A DNA stretch of 9,380 nucleotides from Oscillospiraceae bacterium (GTDB lineage Bacteria > Bacillota > Clostridia > Oscillospirales > Oscillospiraceae). A program made the translations under genes and the position numbers. How positions within the stretch are numbered: position 1 is the stretch's first letter; every line of letters begins with the position of its first letter. Positions 1 to 7,176 of the stretch are shown in pieces. The stretch covers positions 1-9,380 of the forward strand of contig JAHHRR010000056.1 of NCBI GenBank assembly GCA_020025655.1, written 5' to 3'. The notes beneath the pieces are model-generated. The model saw only the letters and a program-made list of their open reading frames with translations, was not told the origin of the DNA and ran no database searches.

Positions 1-26
1 GTATTGGCACCGCTTTTTTTATTGCA
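1..26 (-). terminator. Half of a probable intrinsic terminator after the purine permease, cut by the window edge
   Basis: Just past the permease stop codon, the minus strand reads a run of seven A followed by GCGGTGCC. On the plus strand this is GGCACCGC followed by seven T (6-20). That is the usual look of one arm of a GC-rich hairpin with its T tract, and it would serve a gene converging from the left as well. The other arm lies outside the window, so the pairing cannot be checked here. Confidence 0.45.
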
Positions 27-1424
27 TCAGTGAGTGAGGAAGAAGGTCAGTCCGAAAAGAAGACCGATAATCCAGGTTGCAGGCTTTACTTCCTTTGCTC
101 TTCCGGTAAATATGGAAATGATAGTAAAGGAAATGAGACCGAAGCCGATACCATAGGAAATGCTGTAAGTAAAGGGCATCATAGCCATGGTCAGGAAAGC
201 GGGAACGGAAATTTCAGTTTTATCCCACTGAATATCTCTAACGCAGTTCATCATAAGCACGCCGACGTAAATAAGAGCGGCTGCGGTAGCGCAGGAGGGG
301 ATGAGCTGAGCAAAAGGTGCAAGGAACATTGCAATCAGGAAGAAGAATGCAGTGGAAAGTGCGGCAAGGCCGGTACGTCCGCCTTCACCTACACCGGCAG
401 AGCTTTCTACAAAAGTAGTAACGGTAGAAGTACCGCAGACAGCACCGATAGTAGTTGCGATTGCATCGGACATCATAGCCTGATTCATCTTGGGGATGTT
501 TCCGTTTGCGTCGACGAGGTTGCCTCTTGCGCAGGCACCGTAAAGTGTACCCAGTGTATCGAACATATCAACCATGCAGAATGCAAGTGCGGTTGAAAGC
601 ATGGTGACTATAAATGAGCCCATGCCGTGAGCCTCAATGTAGGGGCTGAAATCAAAGCCTTCCTTAAAGACTGCACCGAATGCCTCACGGCCGAAATCCT
701 TGAATGCTGTAAAGGGATTAAAGGAGAATCCTGCACCGAAGCCGTCATAGAAGCCGGGGACAGTGAAGCCCAGAAGGTAGTAGGCAGCAGCGCCGCCGAG
801 GATGCCGAAGAGAACGCTGCCCTTAATCTTTCTCTGAGCCATGATAGCAATAGCCAGCACAGAAAGCAGTGTAACGAGAACAGGCATTACGCTTGCCCAT
901 GTTGCAGAGCCGGAGAACAGGTTGAAAGATACAAGGCCGACAAGTGTTGCGCCGTTATCTACAATAAGTCCGGAGTTCTGAAGACCGAGGAATGCAATGA
1001 AAAGTCCGATACCGGCAGGAATTGCGGTACGAACAGACTGGGGAATAGCGTCAAAGATTTTCTTTCTCAGGCCGGTAAGGGTGAGAATGATAAATATAAC
1101 ACCGTCCAGCATAACAAGCACCAGTGCATTTGCATATGTAAAGCCGAGGCCGAAGCAGACGGTATATACAAAATATGCATTAAGGCCCATACCGGCAGCA
1201 AGTGCCAGAGGCAGATTTGCCATAAGTGCCATTAAGACAGTGCCTATAATTGCAGACAATGCAGTTGCAATATAGATTGCGTTATATGAAACAGTTCCCA
1301 GTTCAGCGAACATACCTGCGTTTACCATCAGGATATATGACATAGCCATAAATGTGGTAAAACCGGCAACTATTTCGGTTTTTACAGTTGTACCTCTCTC
1401 CTGGAGGTGAAAAAATTTTTCCAT
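27..1424 (-). CDS. NCS2/AzgA-PbuG-type purine (adenine/guanine/hypoxanthine) permease
   Basis: This is a cytoplasmic-membrane transporter that probably imports purine bases by proton symport for salvage. The 465-residue length is normal for the AzgA/PbuG branch. Visible family marks are the N-terminal amphipathic start followed by GFTTFMAMSYILMVN (21-35), NLPLALAAGMGLNAYF (70-85), FDTLGTLYG (288-296), DAIATTIGAVCGTSTVTTF (320-338) and ESSAGVGEGGRTGL (340-353), with about a dozen hydrophobic segments. The ATG start is supported by a purine-rich stretch (GGAAAGAGAGAG) just upstream. The gene lies downstream of hypA on the same strand, separated by a hairpin terminator. The gap of about 77 nt is too short for a purine riboswitch and none is visible. 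The family call is secure. Which purine is carried cannot be read from the sequence. Confidence 0.93.
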   Translation of the reverse strand: MEKFFHLQERGTTVKTEIVAGFTTFMAMSYILMVNAGMFAELGTVSYNAIYIATALSAIIGTVLMALMANLPLALAAGMGLNAYFVYTVCFGLGFTYANALVLVMLDGVIFIILTLTGLRKKIFDAIPQSVRTAIPAGIGLFIAFLGLQNSGLIVDNGATLVGLVSFNLFSGSATWASVMPVLVTLLSVLAIAIMAQRKIKGSVLFGILGGAAAYYLLGFTVPGFYDGFGAGFSFNPFTAFKDFGREAFGAVFKEGFDFSPYIEAHGMGSFIVTMLSTALAFCMVDMFDTLGTLYGACARGNLVDANGNIPKMNQAMMSDAIATTIGAVCGTSTVTTFVESSAGVGEGGRTGLAALSTAFFFLIAMFLAPFAQLIPSCATAAALIYVGVLMMNCVRDIQWDKTEISVPAFLTMAMMPFTYSISYGIGFGLISFTIISIFTGRAKEVKPATWIIGLLFGLTFFLTH

Positions 1425-1443
1425 TTTTCTCTCTCTTTCCTTT

Positions 1444-1464
1444 GTGTTTAAAAATTTAAAACAC
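1444..1464. repeat. 21-bp imperfect AT-rich palindrome upstream of the purine permease
   Basis: The arms are GTGTTTAAAA and TTTAAAACAC around one central A, matching at 9 of 10 positions. It sits about 20 nt upstream of the permease start codon and directly abuts the hypA terminator stem, so it also supplies that terminator's T-rich tail on the minus strand. It could be an operator or only a by-product of the T tract. No convincing promoter was found in this gap: the best try, TTTACG, 17 nt, TTTAAA, matches 4 of 6 bases at each box. Confidence 0.35.
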
Positions 1465-1490
1465 GGCAGCGTAAAAATACGCCGCCGCGC
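1451..1490 (-). terminator. Intrinsic terminator after hypA
   Basis: Plus-strand arms CGGCAGCGTA (1464-1473) and TACGCCGCCG (1478-1487) pair with one mismatch around a 4-nt loop. On the minus strand the stem is followed by TGTTTTAAATTTTT, a T-rich tail. The hairpin begins about 14 nt past the hypA stop, so it probably ends the flavoprotein-hypA transcript. It may let some transcription through to the permease. Confidence 0.75.
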
Positions 1491-1501
1491 TTTGCACTAT
1501 T

Positions 1502-1846
1502 CTACATGGCTTCGATTTCTTTTATAACGAATTCGTTGCCTGTCACCAGAAAGGTATTGTAGTTCGAGCAGTACGGGCATTGCTTTCCATATTGAACCGT
1601 CGGGTATGTTTTCTCACAGTCCTGACAGAAAGTTACAGCTTTCAGATTTTCAATTTTAAGCTCCGTATCCTTTAACAGCTCGGAACGCTTTCTGGCAAAT
1701 TTCCAGAAATTCACAAGATAATCAGGAACAATTGTGCTGACCTCGCCAACCTGCAAAGTAATTGAATTTACAGCGCTGAGCTTATTTTCCACTGCCAGCT
1801 TCTCAATCGTTTCTATAACATAAATAACAGTTCCTAATTCATGCAT
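1502..1846 (-). CDS. hypA: HypA, nickel metallochaperone for hydrogenase/urease maturation
   Basis: HypA is a small cytosolic protein that delivers nickel to NiFe-hydrogenase precursors, usually with the GTPase HypB. The protein has 114 residues, the normal length. It begins with the invariant nickel-binding MHE (residues 1-3), which also fixes the start codon. The structural zinc site is complete: C74-x2-C77 and C90-x2-C93. The ITLQVGEVS stretch (29-37) and the ending EFVIKEIEAM (105-114) are typical. The ATG overlaps the stop of the upstream flavoprotein gene by one base (TAATG), so translation is probably coupled. No hypB, hypC-F, hydrogenase or urease gene is present in the window. The family call is secure. 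The client enzyme is unknown, and nickel delivery to something in this electron-transfer locus is inference. Confidence 0.92.
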   Translation of the reverse strand: MHELGTVIYVIETIEKLAVENKLSAVNSITLQVGEVSTIVPDYLVNFWKFARKRSELLKDTELKIENLKAVTFCQDCEKTYPTVQYGKQCPYCSNYNTFLVTGNEFVIKEIEAM

Positions 1847-4569
1847 TACTTATTCTTATTCCGGAGGATCTTAATCTCTCTCTTTGCCATATAAGGCAGG
1901 ATAGCCTTCATCTTATCTTCTATCTTGTACATCTTGCTTGCCTCGGGGATATCACGGCTGAGGTGGATAGCATCGAACTCGCACTTGGTGGTGCAGAGTC
2001 CGCAGCCGATGCAGCGGTGCTCATCCACAACGCTGGCGCCGCAGCCAAGGCAGCGGGAGGCTTCCTTCTTAACCTGCTCCTCAGTGAAGGGAAGGCGGTC
2101 ATTTGAAAAGCTCTTCATCTTCGCTGCATCGTGAGCGGGAACCTGACGTTTGCAGTTATCAAAGCTCTCAATAGGAATAACGACGCTGCTCTTATCCATT
2201 TCAATGAAGTCTCTGCGGTTACGGGCAAGAGTAAGGCTCTGACCGGGATGAACAAAGCGATGCAGGGAAATAGCAGCTTCACGGCCTTCGGCAATGGCAT
2301 TTATAGCAAAGCTCGGGCCGGTACGTACATCGCCGCCTGCAAAGATATCCTTCTGAGCAGTCTGGAATGTAACAGCTTCTGCAACAGCAAGGCCTCTGGC
2401 GGATATTTCCATATCACCCAGATCAAGGCTGCCGAAATCGACCTTCTGGCCGATAGCGCCGATGACGCTGTCAAGCTCTATTGTCTCAAATTTTCCTGTA
2501 CCTACGGGCTTTCTGCGTCCCTTTTCATCCGGCTCGCCAAGCTCCATAACTTCGAGCTTTATGCCGCTTACCTTGCCGTCTTTGCCTGTAATCTCAACAG
2601 GAGCATTAAGGAAACGGAACTTGACACCCTCATTGCAGGCTTCTTCATATTCCATTTCATCCGCAGGCATTTCAGCCTTAGAGCGGCGGTAAATAACATA
2701 TGTCTCCTCTGCGCCGAGGCGAACAGCGGTTCTGCACGCATCCATAGCAACATTACCTGCACCTATTACAGCACAGCATTTGCCGATCTGAGGCTTGTTG
2801 CCGAGGTTAACTTCACGCAGAAATTCAACTGCACCGTAAACACCTTCAAGATCTTCTCCCGGAACATTAAGAGAAGAAGACTTCTGAGCGCCGATTGCAA
2901 GATAAAAGCCTTTGACGCCTTCATCACGAAGCTGCTGAATAGTAATATCTTTACCGACCTCAACTCCGCATATGAATTCTACACCCATTGCACGCAGTAC
3001 GTCAATCTCTGCGTTAAGAACATTTTTCTCCAGACGGAAATTAGGTATGCCCAGAGTAAGCATACCGCCGGGAACAGGATTTTTATCATAAACCTTAACC
3101 TTGTAGCCCATATTGGCAAGGTAGAAGGCGCAGCTCATACCGGCAGGGCCGGCACCGATAACTGCAATCTTTTCATCAAAGCCCTCGAAATTAGGCTTGA
3201 AGTTTTTAAGGGGAGGAATATATCTGTTTTCTTCTTTAAGCTCCAGCTCGGCAACAAAGCGTTTGATTTCGTCTATTGCAACAGGAGCATCTATGCCGCC
3301 TCGTGTACAGGCTTCTTCGCAGCGGCGGTTGCAGATACTGCCGCAGACAGCAGGGAAGGGGTTATCCTGCTTAATAAGCTTGAGGGCGTCCATATATCTG
3401 CCTTCAGCAGCCATTTTGATGTAACCCTGAACAGCGATATGTGCAGGACAGTTGGTTTTGCAGGGAGCTGTACCTGTGTCATAGCAGTTGATCTGGTTAT
3501 CATCTCTGTAATTCGGGCTCCATTTCTCAGGGCCCCATTTATGATCGTCCGGAAGTTCTCTCTTGGGGTACTGCACCTCGCCGTTTTTGGTGCAGAGCTT
3601 CTGACCCAGTCTGACTGCACCGGCAGGACAGACTTCAACGCACTTACCGCAGGCAACACATTTTTCTTTGTCAACGTGAGCAATATATGCGCTTCTGGAC
3701 ATATTGGGAGTATTAAACAGCTGAGAGGTTCTGATACCGAAACAGACTCCGGGCGCACAGTTGCAGATTGCAAAAATCTTATCCTCGCCGTCGATATTGG
3801 TTGTCTGATGAACATAGCCCAGATCTTCTGCTCTCTGTATAATATCCATAGCCTCTTTTTTGGTTATGTAGTGGCCGTTGCCGCACTCAACAACATAGTC
3901 GGCAAATTCGCCCAGACCTATGCACCAGTCGTCGGCAATATCGCCGGAGCCTTCTCCACGTTTAGACTGACACTGACGGCAGGAACAGATACCTGCACCG
4001 ATGTGACCGTCGTATTTATCCAGCCAGTGTGAAATATGCTCAACACTTACAGATTTTGAGTGAGCGGGAATTGCCTGTTCAACAGGGATAACGTGCATTC
4101 CGATTCCGGCGCCGCCGGGAGGCACCATAGGAGTGATATTTGCAAGAGGCAGGAAAGCCATACGCTCAAAGAAATCGCAGACTTCGGGATGCTCATTTAC
4201 TACTTTTTTGTTCATGTTGGAGACTTCGGCAATACCGGGCACAAATATAGGCAGCAGGTAAAGCTTATTCTCTCTGACGTGAGGTCGATTGCCCCAGTGA
4301 TACTCAATGATACCGATTTTCGCCATTTCCTGAAGCTTTTCTTCAAGCTTGTTTTCTTCCATGCCGGTCATTTTAACCAGCTGCTGAAGAGTATAAGGAG
4401 TGCGCAGTTTCATGGGAGTTGCAATATCCACCATATCATCGTCAAGGACATTAACAAGTCCCCAGTATTCCGGGTCACTTTCGCTCATTGGCTCGAGACC
4501 CAGCTTTTTGGGTATTCTGTCTGTGATTTTCTGGCCTAATTTAAAGAATTTTTCTTTGTTAGTAACCAT
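1846..4569 (-). CDS. Multi-domain iron-sulfur flavoprotein: Cys-rich/ferredoxin N-terminus fused to GltD/NfnB-like NAD(P)H oxidoreductase and C-terminal ferredoxin
   Basis: This 907-residue soluble protein probably moves electrons between NADPH and an unidentified Fe-S partner. Residues 55-110 look like a winged-helix fold. Residues 190-280 form a Cys-rich module: C195-x-C197-R-x2-C200, C216, C229, C269-x-C271 and C276. A [4Fe-4S] motif follows at C304, C307, C310 and C314. Residues 362-440 match the Fer4_20/dihydropyrimidine-dehydrogenase-II module (C362, C370, C374, C409, C413, C417, C421). A GltD-like core follows: FAD site GAGPAG (472-477), NADPH site GAGNVAMD (603-610) with YRRSKAEMP (627-635), whose arginines favour NADPH, and second FAD motif AGGDVRTGPS (744-753). 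The tail has C840/C843 and a ferredoxin motif C853, C856, C859, C863. Free-standing GltD or NfnB is about 450-480 residues, so the first 350 residues are an extra fused part. GGAAG lies 6 nt before the ATG. The gene is coupled to hypA by TAATG. Domain calls are strong; the physiological acceptor is unknown. Confidence 0.9.
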   Translation of the reverse strand: MVTNKEKFFKLGQKITDRIPKKLGLEPMSESDPEYWGLVNVLDDDMVDIATPMKLRTPYTLQQLVKMTGMEENKLEEKLQEMAKIGIIEYHWGNRPHVRENKLYLLPIFVPGIAEVSNMNKKVVNEHPEVCDFFERMAFLPLANITPMVPPGGAGIGMHVIPVEQAIPAHSKSVSVEHISHWLDKYDGHIGAGICSCRQCQSKRGEGSGDIADDWCIGLGEFADYVVECGNGHYITKKEAMDIIQRAEDLGYVHQTTNIDGEDKIFAICNCAPGVCFGIRTSQLFNTPNMSRSAYIAHVDKEKCVACGKCVEVCPAGAVRLGQKLCTKNGEVQYPKRELPDDHKWGPEKWSPNYRDDNQINCYDTGTAPCKTNCPAHIAVQGYIKMAAEGRYMDALKLIKQDNPFPAVCGSICNRRCEEACTRGGIDAPVAIDEIKRFVAELELKEENRYIPPLKNFKPNFEGFDEKIAVIGAGPAGMSCAFYLANMGYKVKVYDKNPVPGGMLTLGIPNFRLEKNVLNAEIDVLRAMGVEFICGVEVGKDITIQQLRDEGVKGFYLAIGAQKSSSLNVPGEDLEGVYGAVEFLREVNLGNKPQIGKCCAVIGAGNVAMDACRTAVRLGAEETYVIYRRSKAEMPADEMEYEEACNEGVKFRFLNAPVEITGKDGKVSGIKLEVMELGEPDEKGRRKPVGTGKFETIELDSVIGAIGQKVDFGSLDLGDMEISARGLAVAEAVTFQTAQKDIFAGGDVRTGPSFAINAIAEGREAAISLHRFVHPGQSLTLARNRRDFIEMDKSSVVIPIESFDNCKRQVPAHDAAKMKSFSNDRLPFTEEQVKKEASRCLGCGASVVDEHRCIGCGLCTTKCEFDAIHLSRDIPEASKMYKIEDKMKAILPYMAKREIKILRNKNK

Positions 4570-4584
4570 GACAGTCTTCCTTCC

Positions 4585-4621
4585 GTATTAGTATTAAATT
4601 TTTATTACCGAGTCAGTATTA
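4585..4621. repeat. Three GTATTA words in the leader of the flavoprotein gene
   Basis: GTATTA occurs at 4585-4590 and immediately again at 4591-4596, then at 4616-4621. Near the divergent regulator, GTATTC (4795-4800) overlaps its candidate -10 box and GTATTA (4816-4821) precedes its ribosome site. This could be a repeated operator half-site, but the region is AT-rich and six-base words recur easily by chance. Confidence 0.25.
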
Positions 4622-4631
4622 ACTTGGAATT

Positions 4632-4660
4632 ATGATAGCACATTGTTATGAATTTGTCAC
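4632..4660 (-). promoter_or_regulatory. Sigma-A-type promoter for the flavoprotein-hypA operon
   Basis: On the minus strand a -35 box GTGACA (5 of 6; plus 4655-4660) is followed by a 17-nt spacer and a -10 box TATCAT (5 of 6; plus 4632-4637). The bases just before the -10 are TGC, an extended -10. Transcription would begin near 4625, giving a leader of about 55 nt. Spacing and both boxes fit well, but this is pattern reading only. Confidence 0.65.
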
Positions 4661-4720
4661 TATAAAAAGGCCTATTATTTTCAAATATTGTCGTTTAACG
4701 CAAGAAATCTACTTGTATTG

Positions 4721-4762
4721 ATGAAATAAATAGTCAACTCATTTTTTTCGACTATTATTCAT
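4721..4762. repeat. Imperfect inverted repeat between the divergent genes, candidate operator
   Basis: The left arm ATGAAATAAATAGTC (4721-4735) and the right arm GACTATTATTCAT (4750-4762) are inverted copies differing by two single-base insertions, with 14 nt between them. The core AATAGTC/GACTATT is exact. The repeat lies just upstream of the regulator's candidate -35 box and about 60 nt upstream of the opposing -35 box. It could be an autoregulatory site for the DeoR-family protein. It could also be chance in AT-rich DNA. Confidence 0.35.
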
Positions 4763-4772
4763 ATTAAAGTTA

Positions 4773-4801
4773 TAGACAACTTACACAAAAAGTAGTATTC
4801 T
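4773..4801 (+). promoter_or_regulatory. Candidate promoter for the DeoR-family regulator
   Basis: The -35 box TAGACA (4773-4778, 5 of 6) is followed by a 17-nt spacer and -10 box TATTCT (4796-4801, 4 of 6). The predicted start near 4808 gives a leader of about 27 nt containing the AGGAGG ribosome site at 4821-4826. The -10 is weak, which would suit a regulated promoter. Confidence 0.45.
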
Positions 4802-4834
4802 AACGAAAAGAGAAAGTATTAGGAGGAATATTAA

Positions 4835-5584
4835 GTGATTGCATCTGAGCGCACTCGATATATCATTTCCAGACTCCAGGATAAAGGTATCATTACTTTT
4901 AAGCTTATGGCACAGGAACTTCAGGTTTCTGAATCAACTATAAGGCGGGATTTTGAGAAGCTTGAAAAGGCAGGTAAACTTCGTATTGTCCCCGGCGGTG
5001 CTGTTTTAACTGGAACCGAGGATACATCAAAGCTTTCAAGGCTTTTTGAATATGAAAATATAAGTAACTTTGAAATCAAAAAGAAAATTGCTGAAAGAGC
5101 AAGTCGGTTTGTTCAGGACGGTGAATGTATATTTGTTGACGGCGGTGATAACGCAGCGTGTCTTGCACCTTTTCTGGAATCAAGAAACATTCGTATTGTA
5201 ACAAACAGCGGGCTTTTCGTTCTTTCACTGAACGTGCAGCCTGTTGAGCTTGTATTTCTCGGCGGCAACTACTATATTGATAAAGGCTTCAGTGCAGGTA
5301 ATCTGTATCAGCAGGCTCTGGAGAAATTTCATTTCGACAGAGTATTTGTCGGATGTTCCGGCGTAAACCTCAAGGAAAACGCAGTATACTCACAGAGTTA
5401 TGATGCAATGTCTGTAAGAAATACCGCAATGGAAAACGGTGAACACTCATATCTGCTGTTTGACTCGGTTAAGCTCAATACCAGAGGTTTTTACAAAATG
5501 GGCTCGCTCAGTGATTTTGAATATATCATCTGCAATGAATGTCCGGAACTGTCTGACCGTCCCTCTAACCTGATTACAACATAA
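4835..5584 (+). CDS. DeoR/GlpR-family transcriptional regulator
   Basis: This is a cytosolic DNA-binding repressor of the type that usually responds to a phosphorylated sugar or related metabolite. The N-terminal helix-turn-helix spans about 1-58, with the recognition segment VSESTIRRDFEKLEKAGKLR (31-50) and the wing VPGGAVL (52-58). The C-terminal sensor domain shows FVDGG (100-104), TNSG (123-126), FLGG (141-144), DRVFVGCSGV (168-177) and D210/K213 near the end. The 249 residues match the family length. The start is GTG, placed by a perfect AGGAGG 8 nt upstream. The gene has its own promoter and terminator, so it stands alone. No sugar kinase or transporter lies beside it. Being divergent from the flavoprotein-hypA unit suggests it may regulate that unit, itself, or an unlinked set. 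Effector and targets are not visible. Confidence 0.9.
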   Translation: MIASERTRYIISRLQDKGIITFKLMAQELQVSESTIRRDFEKLEKAGKLRIVPGGAVLTGTEDTSKLSRLFEYENISNFEIKKKIAERASRFVQDGECIFVDGGDNAACLAPFLESRNIRIVTNSGLFVLSLNVQPVELVFLGGNYYIDKGFSAGNLYQQALEKFHFDRVFVGCSGVNLKENAVYSQSYDAMSVRNTAMENGEHSYLLFDSVKLNTRGFYKMGSLSDFEYIICNECPELSDRPSNLITT

Positions 5585-5591
5585 ATACATC

Positions 5592-5625
5592 AAAAAAGCT
5601 GTCTTAACGGACAGCTTTTTATTTT
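5592..5625 (+). terminator. Intrinsic terminator after the DeoR-family gene
   Basis: AAAAGCTGTC and GACAGCTTTT pair around a short TTAACG loop, and the stem runs into TTTTTATTTT. It begins about 8 nt past the stop codon. The A-rich left side could also support termination from the opposite strand, but no gene enters from there. Confidence 0.88.
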
Positions 5626-5642
5626 GCGCACAGAATTTAGAA

Positions 5643-5671
5643 TTGATAAAGCGAAGCTGCGATGATATAAT
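5643..5671 (+). promoter_or_regulatory. Near-consensus sigma-A promoter for the MBOAT-SGNH operon
   Basis: TTGATA (5643-5648, 5 of 6) and TATAAT (5666-5671, perfect) are spaced by 17 nt, with TGA just before the -10 as an extended element. Transcription would begin near 5678, leaving a leader of about 48 nt. It is the strongest promoter match in the window and sits directly after the preceding terminator. Confidence 0.8.
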
Positions 5672-5725
5672 TGTTTAATATTCATTAAAAATGAAGGGAT
5701 GGCTAAACGCCTTTTAAATTGAGAT

Positions 5726-7165
5726 ATGCTGTTTAATTCGTTCAATTATATTCTGCTTTTTTTACCCGCTGCACTGATTTTTTATTTTCTTGCCAATAAG
5801 ATTTCTCATACAGCCGGCAGAGCTGTACTGCTTATTCTGTCATGCATATTTTATTCCTTTGCAGGTTTAAAATGTGTCCTTATTCTGGCGGTAAGTGTGC
5901 TTGGCAACTATGTTTTTTACAGGATTATAAAGAAGGCCGGCAACAGGCAGAAAATTTATTTAATATGCGGAATAGTATTTAATCTTGTTATTCTTTTTAT
6001 CTTTAAATACTATAACTTCTTTGTTTCCAATTTAGATAAGTTTATTCCCGGCGACCACAGGCTGAAAAATCTGTTCATGCCACTCGGAATTAGTTTTTAT
6101 ACCTTCCAGCAGATTGCGTATATCCTTGAAGCCAAAGACAAGCCTCTGAACAATTACAGCTTTCTGGAATACGCAAACTATATACTTTTCTTCCCTAAGC
6201 TTGTTATGGGCCCGCTCATGGAGCCGGAGACGTTTATAGCTCAGCTCAGAAGTGAGGACAACAAGTCCTTCTCAGCGGATAACATCATGCTCGGACTCAG
6301 AAAATTCAACCTTGGTCTTATAAAAAAGCTGCTCTTTGCAGACGTTTTTGCCAAAGCCGTTGACTGGGGCTTTACCGATGTGTACGCTGTAAGTTCTGCG
6401 GATGCATTGTTTATTGCTATCTGCTATACCTTCCAGATTTACTTTGATTTCAGCGGATACAGTGACATGGCCATAGGTTCGGCAAAAATGTTCAACTTTG
6501 ATCTGCCGCTGAACTTCAATTCTCCCTATAAGGCCTGCACAATAGGGGAGTACTGGAAGAGGTGGCATATGACCCTTACCCAGTTCTTTACCCGCCATCT
6601 GTATATCCCGCTGGGCGGCAACAGGAAGGGCCGAATGAGAACCTACCTGAACATTATGATAGTGTTCGTGGTAAGCGGTTTCTGGCACGGTGCTAACTGG
6701 ACTTTCCTTATCTGGGGCTTTATATACGGCGTACTGCTTGTAATTGATAAGATTCTAAAGGAAAAGCAGATTAAGATTCCTTCGTTTTTGGGCTGGCTTT
6801 TCACTTATTCCTGCACCAATATTCTCTGGCTGATGTTCAGGTCAGATAATATGTCACAGTGGCTTGAGCTTATGCGAAATATGATAAGTCTAAAGACGAG
6901 AGTGCTCAGCCCCGGTATGACAGAGCCGTTCTATATCCCCATTGTTAACTCTATCTGCGACGCATTTCCCGCCCTGTATAATTTCCCCGAATTCGGCATA
7001 CTTCTTTTCTGCCTGGTGGCATTTATTATATGTATGTTTACAAAGAACGTATCCGAGCGGGAGTACAAAAACAATATTCTTACAATAATCGTCCAGTACA
7101 TAATCATTACTTACTGTGTGCTGTCGCTGAGCGTTGAAGCTCCGTTTGTCTATTTTGGTTTCTGA
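5726..7165 (+). CDS. MBOAT-family membrane-bound O-acyltransferase (AlgI/DltB-like)
   Basis: This polytopic membrane enzyme probably passes an acyl group, most often acetyl, across the membrane for O-modification of an exported glycan or wall polymer. The 479 residues fit the AlgI branch. Family marks are the start MLFNSFNYILLFLP (1-14), MPLGISFYTFQQIAY (118-132), FPKLVMGPLMEP (156-167), DFSGYSDMAIG (241-251), GEYWKRWHMTL (274-284), YIPLGGNRKG (293-302) and VSGFWHGANW (316-325) with the presumed catalytic H321; H281 is also conserved. The ending FVYFGF is typical. The ATG is supported by the family-like N-terminus, although no good Shine-Dalgarno precedes it (only GAG 3-5 nt upstream). This may limit translation despite the strong promoter. 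The SGNH partner gene begins 11 nt after the stop. The polymer modified is not known. Confidence 0.93.
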   Translation: MLFNSFNYILLFLPAALIFYFLANKISHTAGRAVLLILSCIFYSFAGLKCVLILAVSVLGNYVFYRIIKKAGNRQKIYLICGIVFNLVILFIFKYYNFFVSNLDKFIPGDHRLKNLFMPLGISFYTFQQIAYILEAKDKPLNNYSFLEYANYILFFPKLVMGPLMEPETFIAQLRSEDNKSFSADNIMLGLRKFNLGLIKKLLFADVFAKAVDWGFTDVYAVSSADALFIAICYTFQIYFDFSGYSDMAIGSAKMFNFDLPLNFNSPYKACTIGEYWKRWHMTLTQFFTRHLYIPLGGNRKGRMRTYLNIMIVFVVSGFWHGANWTFLIWGFIYGVLLVIDKILKEKQIKIPSFLGWLFTYSCTNILWLMFRSDNMSQWLELMRNMISLKTRVLSPGMTEPFYIPIVNSICDAFPALYNFPEFGILLFCLVAFIICMFTKNVSEREYKNNILTIIVQYIIITYCVLSLSVEAPFVYFGF

Positions 7166-7176
7166 GGAGGAATTAC

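Noticed and set aside
30..1275. Long plus-strand frames (about 188 and 202 residues) opposite the purine permease
   Set aside because: They are antisense to the permease, rich in Cys, Lys, Glu and Ser with no recognisable domain, and explained by the sense codon pattern.
1425..1501. Purine riboswitch for the permease
   Set aside because: The gap is mostly occupied by a terminator hairpin and is too short for the conserved three-helix purine aptamer; none of its core is seen.
3291..3815. 174-residue minus-strand frame inside the flavoprotein gene
   Set aside because: It is out of frame with the clear domain-bearing reading frame on the same strand, and has no motif and no start signal.
2131..4032. 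633-residue open frame on the plus strand, opposite the flavoprotein gene
   Set aside because: It is antisense to conserved FAD, NADPH and Fe-S motifs, shows no family motif of its own and has no ribosome site seen. Its length follows from the codon use of the sense gene.
4570..4631. Nickel/cobalt riboswitch in the leader of the flavoprotein-hypA operon
   Set aside because: The predicted leader is only about 55 nt, AT-rich and without the needed stems.
5691..5717. Possible 8-codon leader peptide (MKGWLNAF) before the MBOAT gene
   Set aside because: It has no Shine-Dalgarno before its ATG, no attenuator hairpin and no run of regulatory codons, so it is probably chance.
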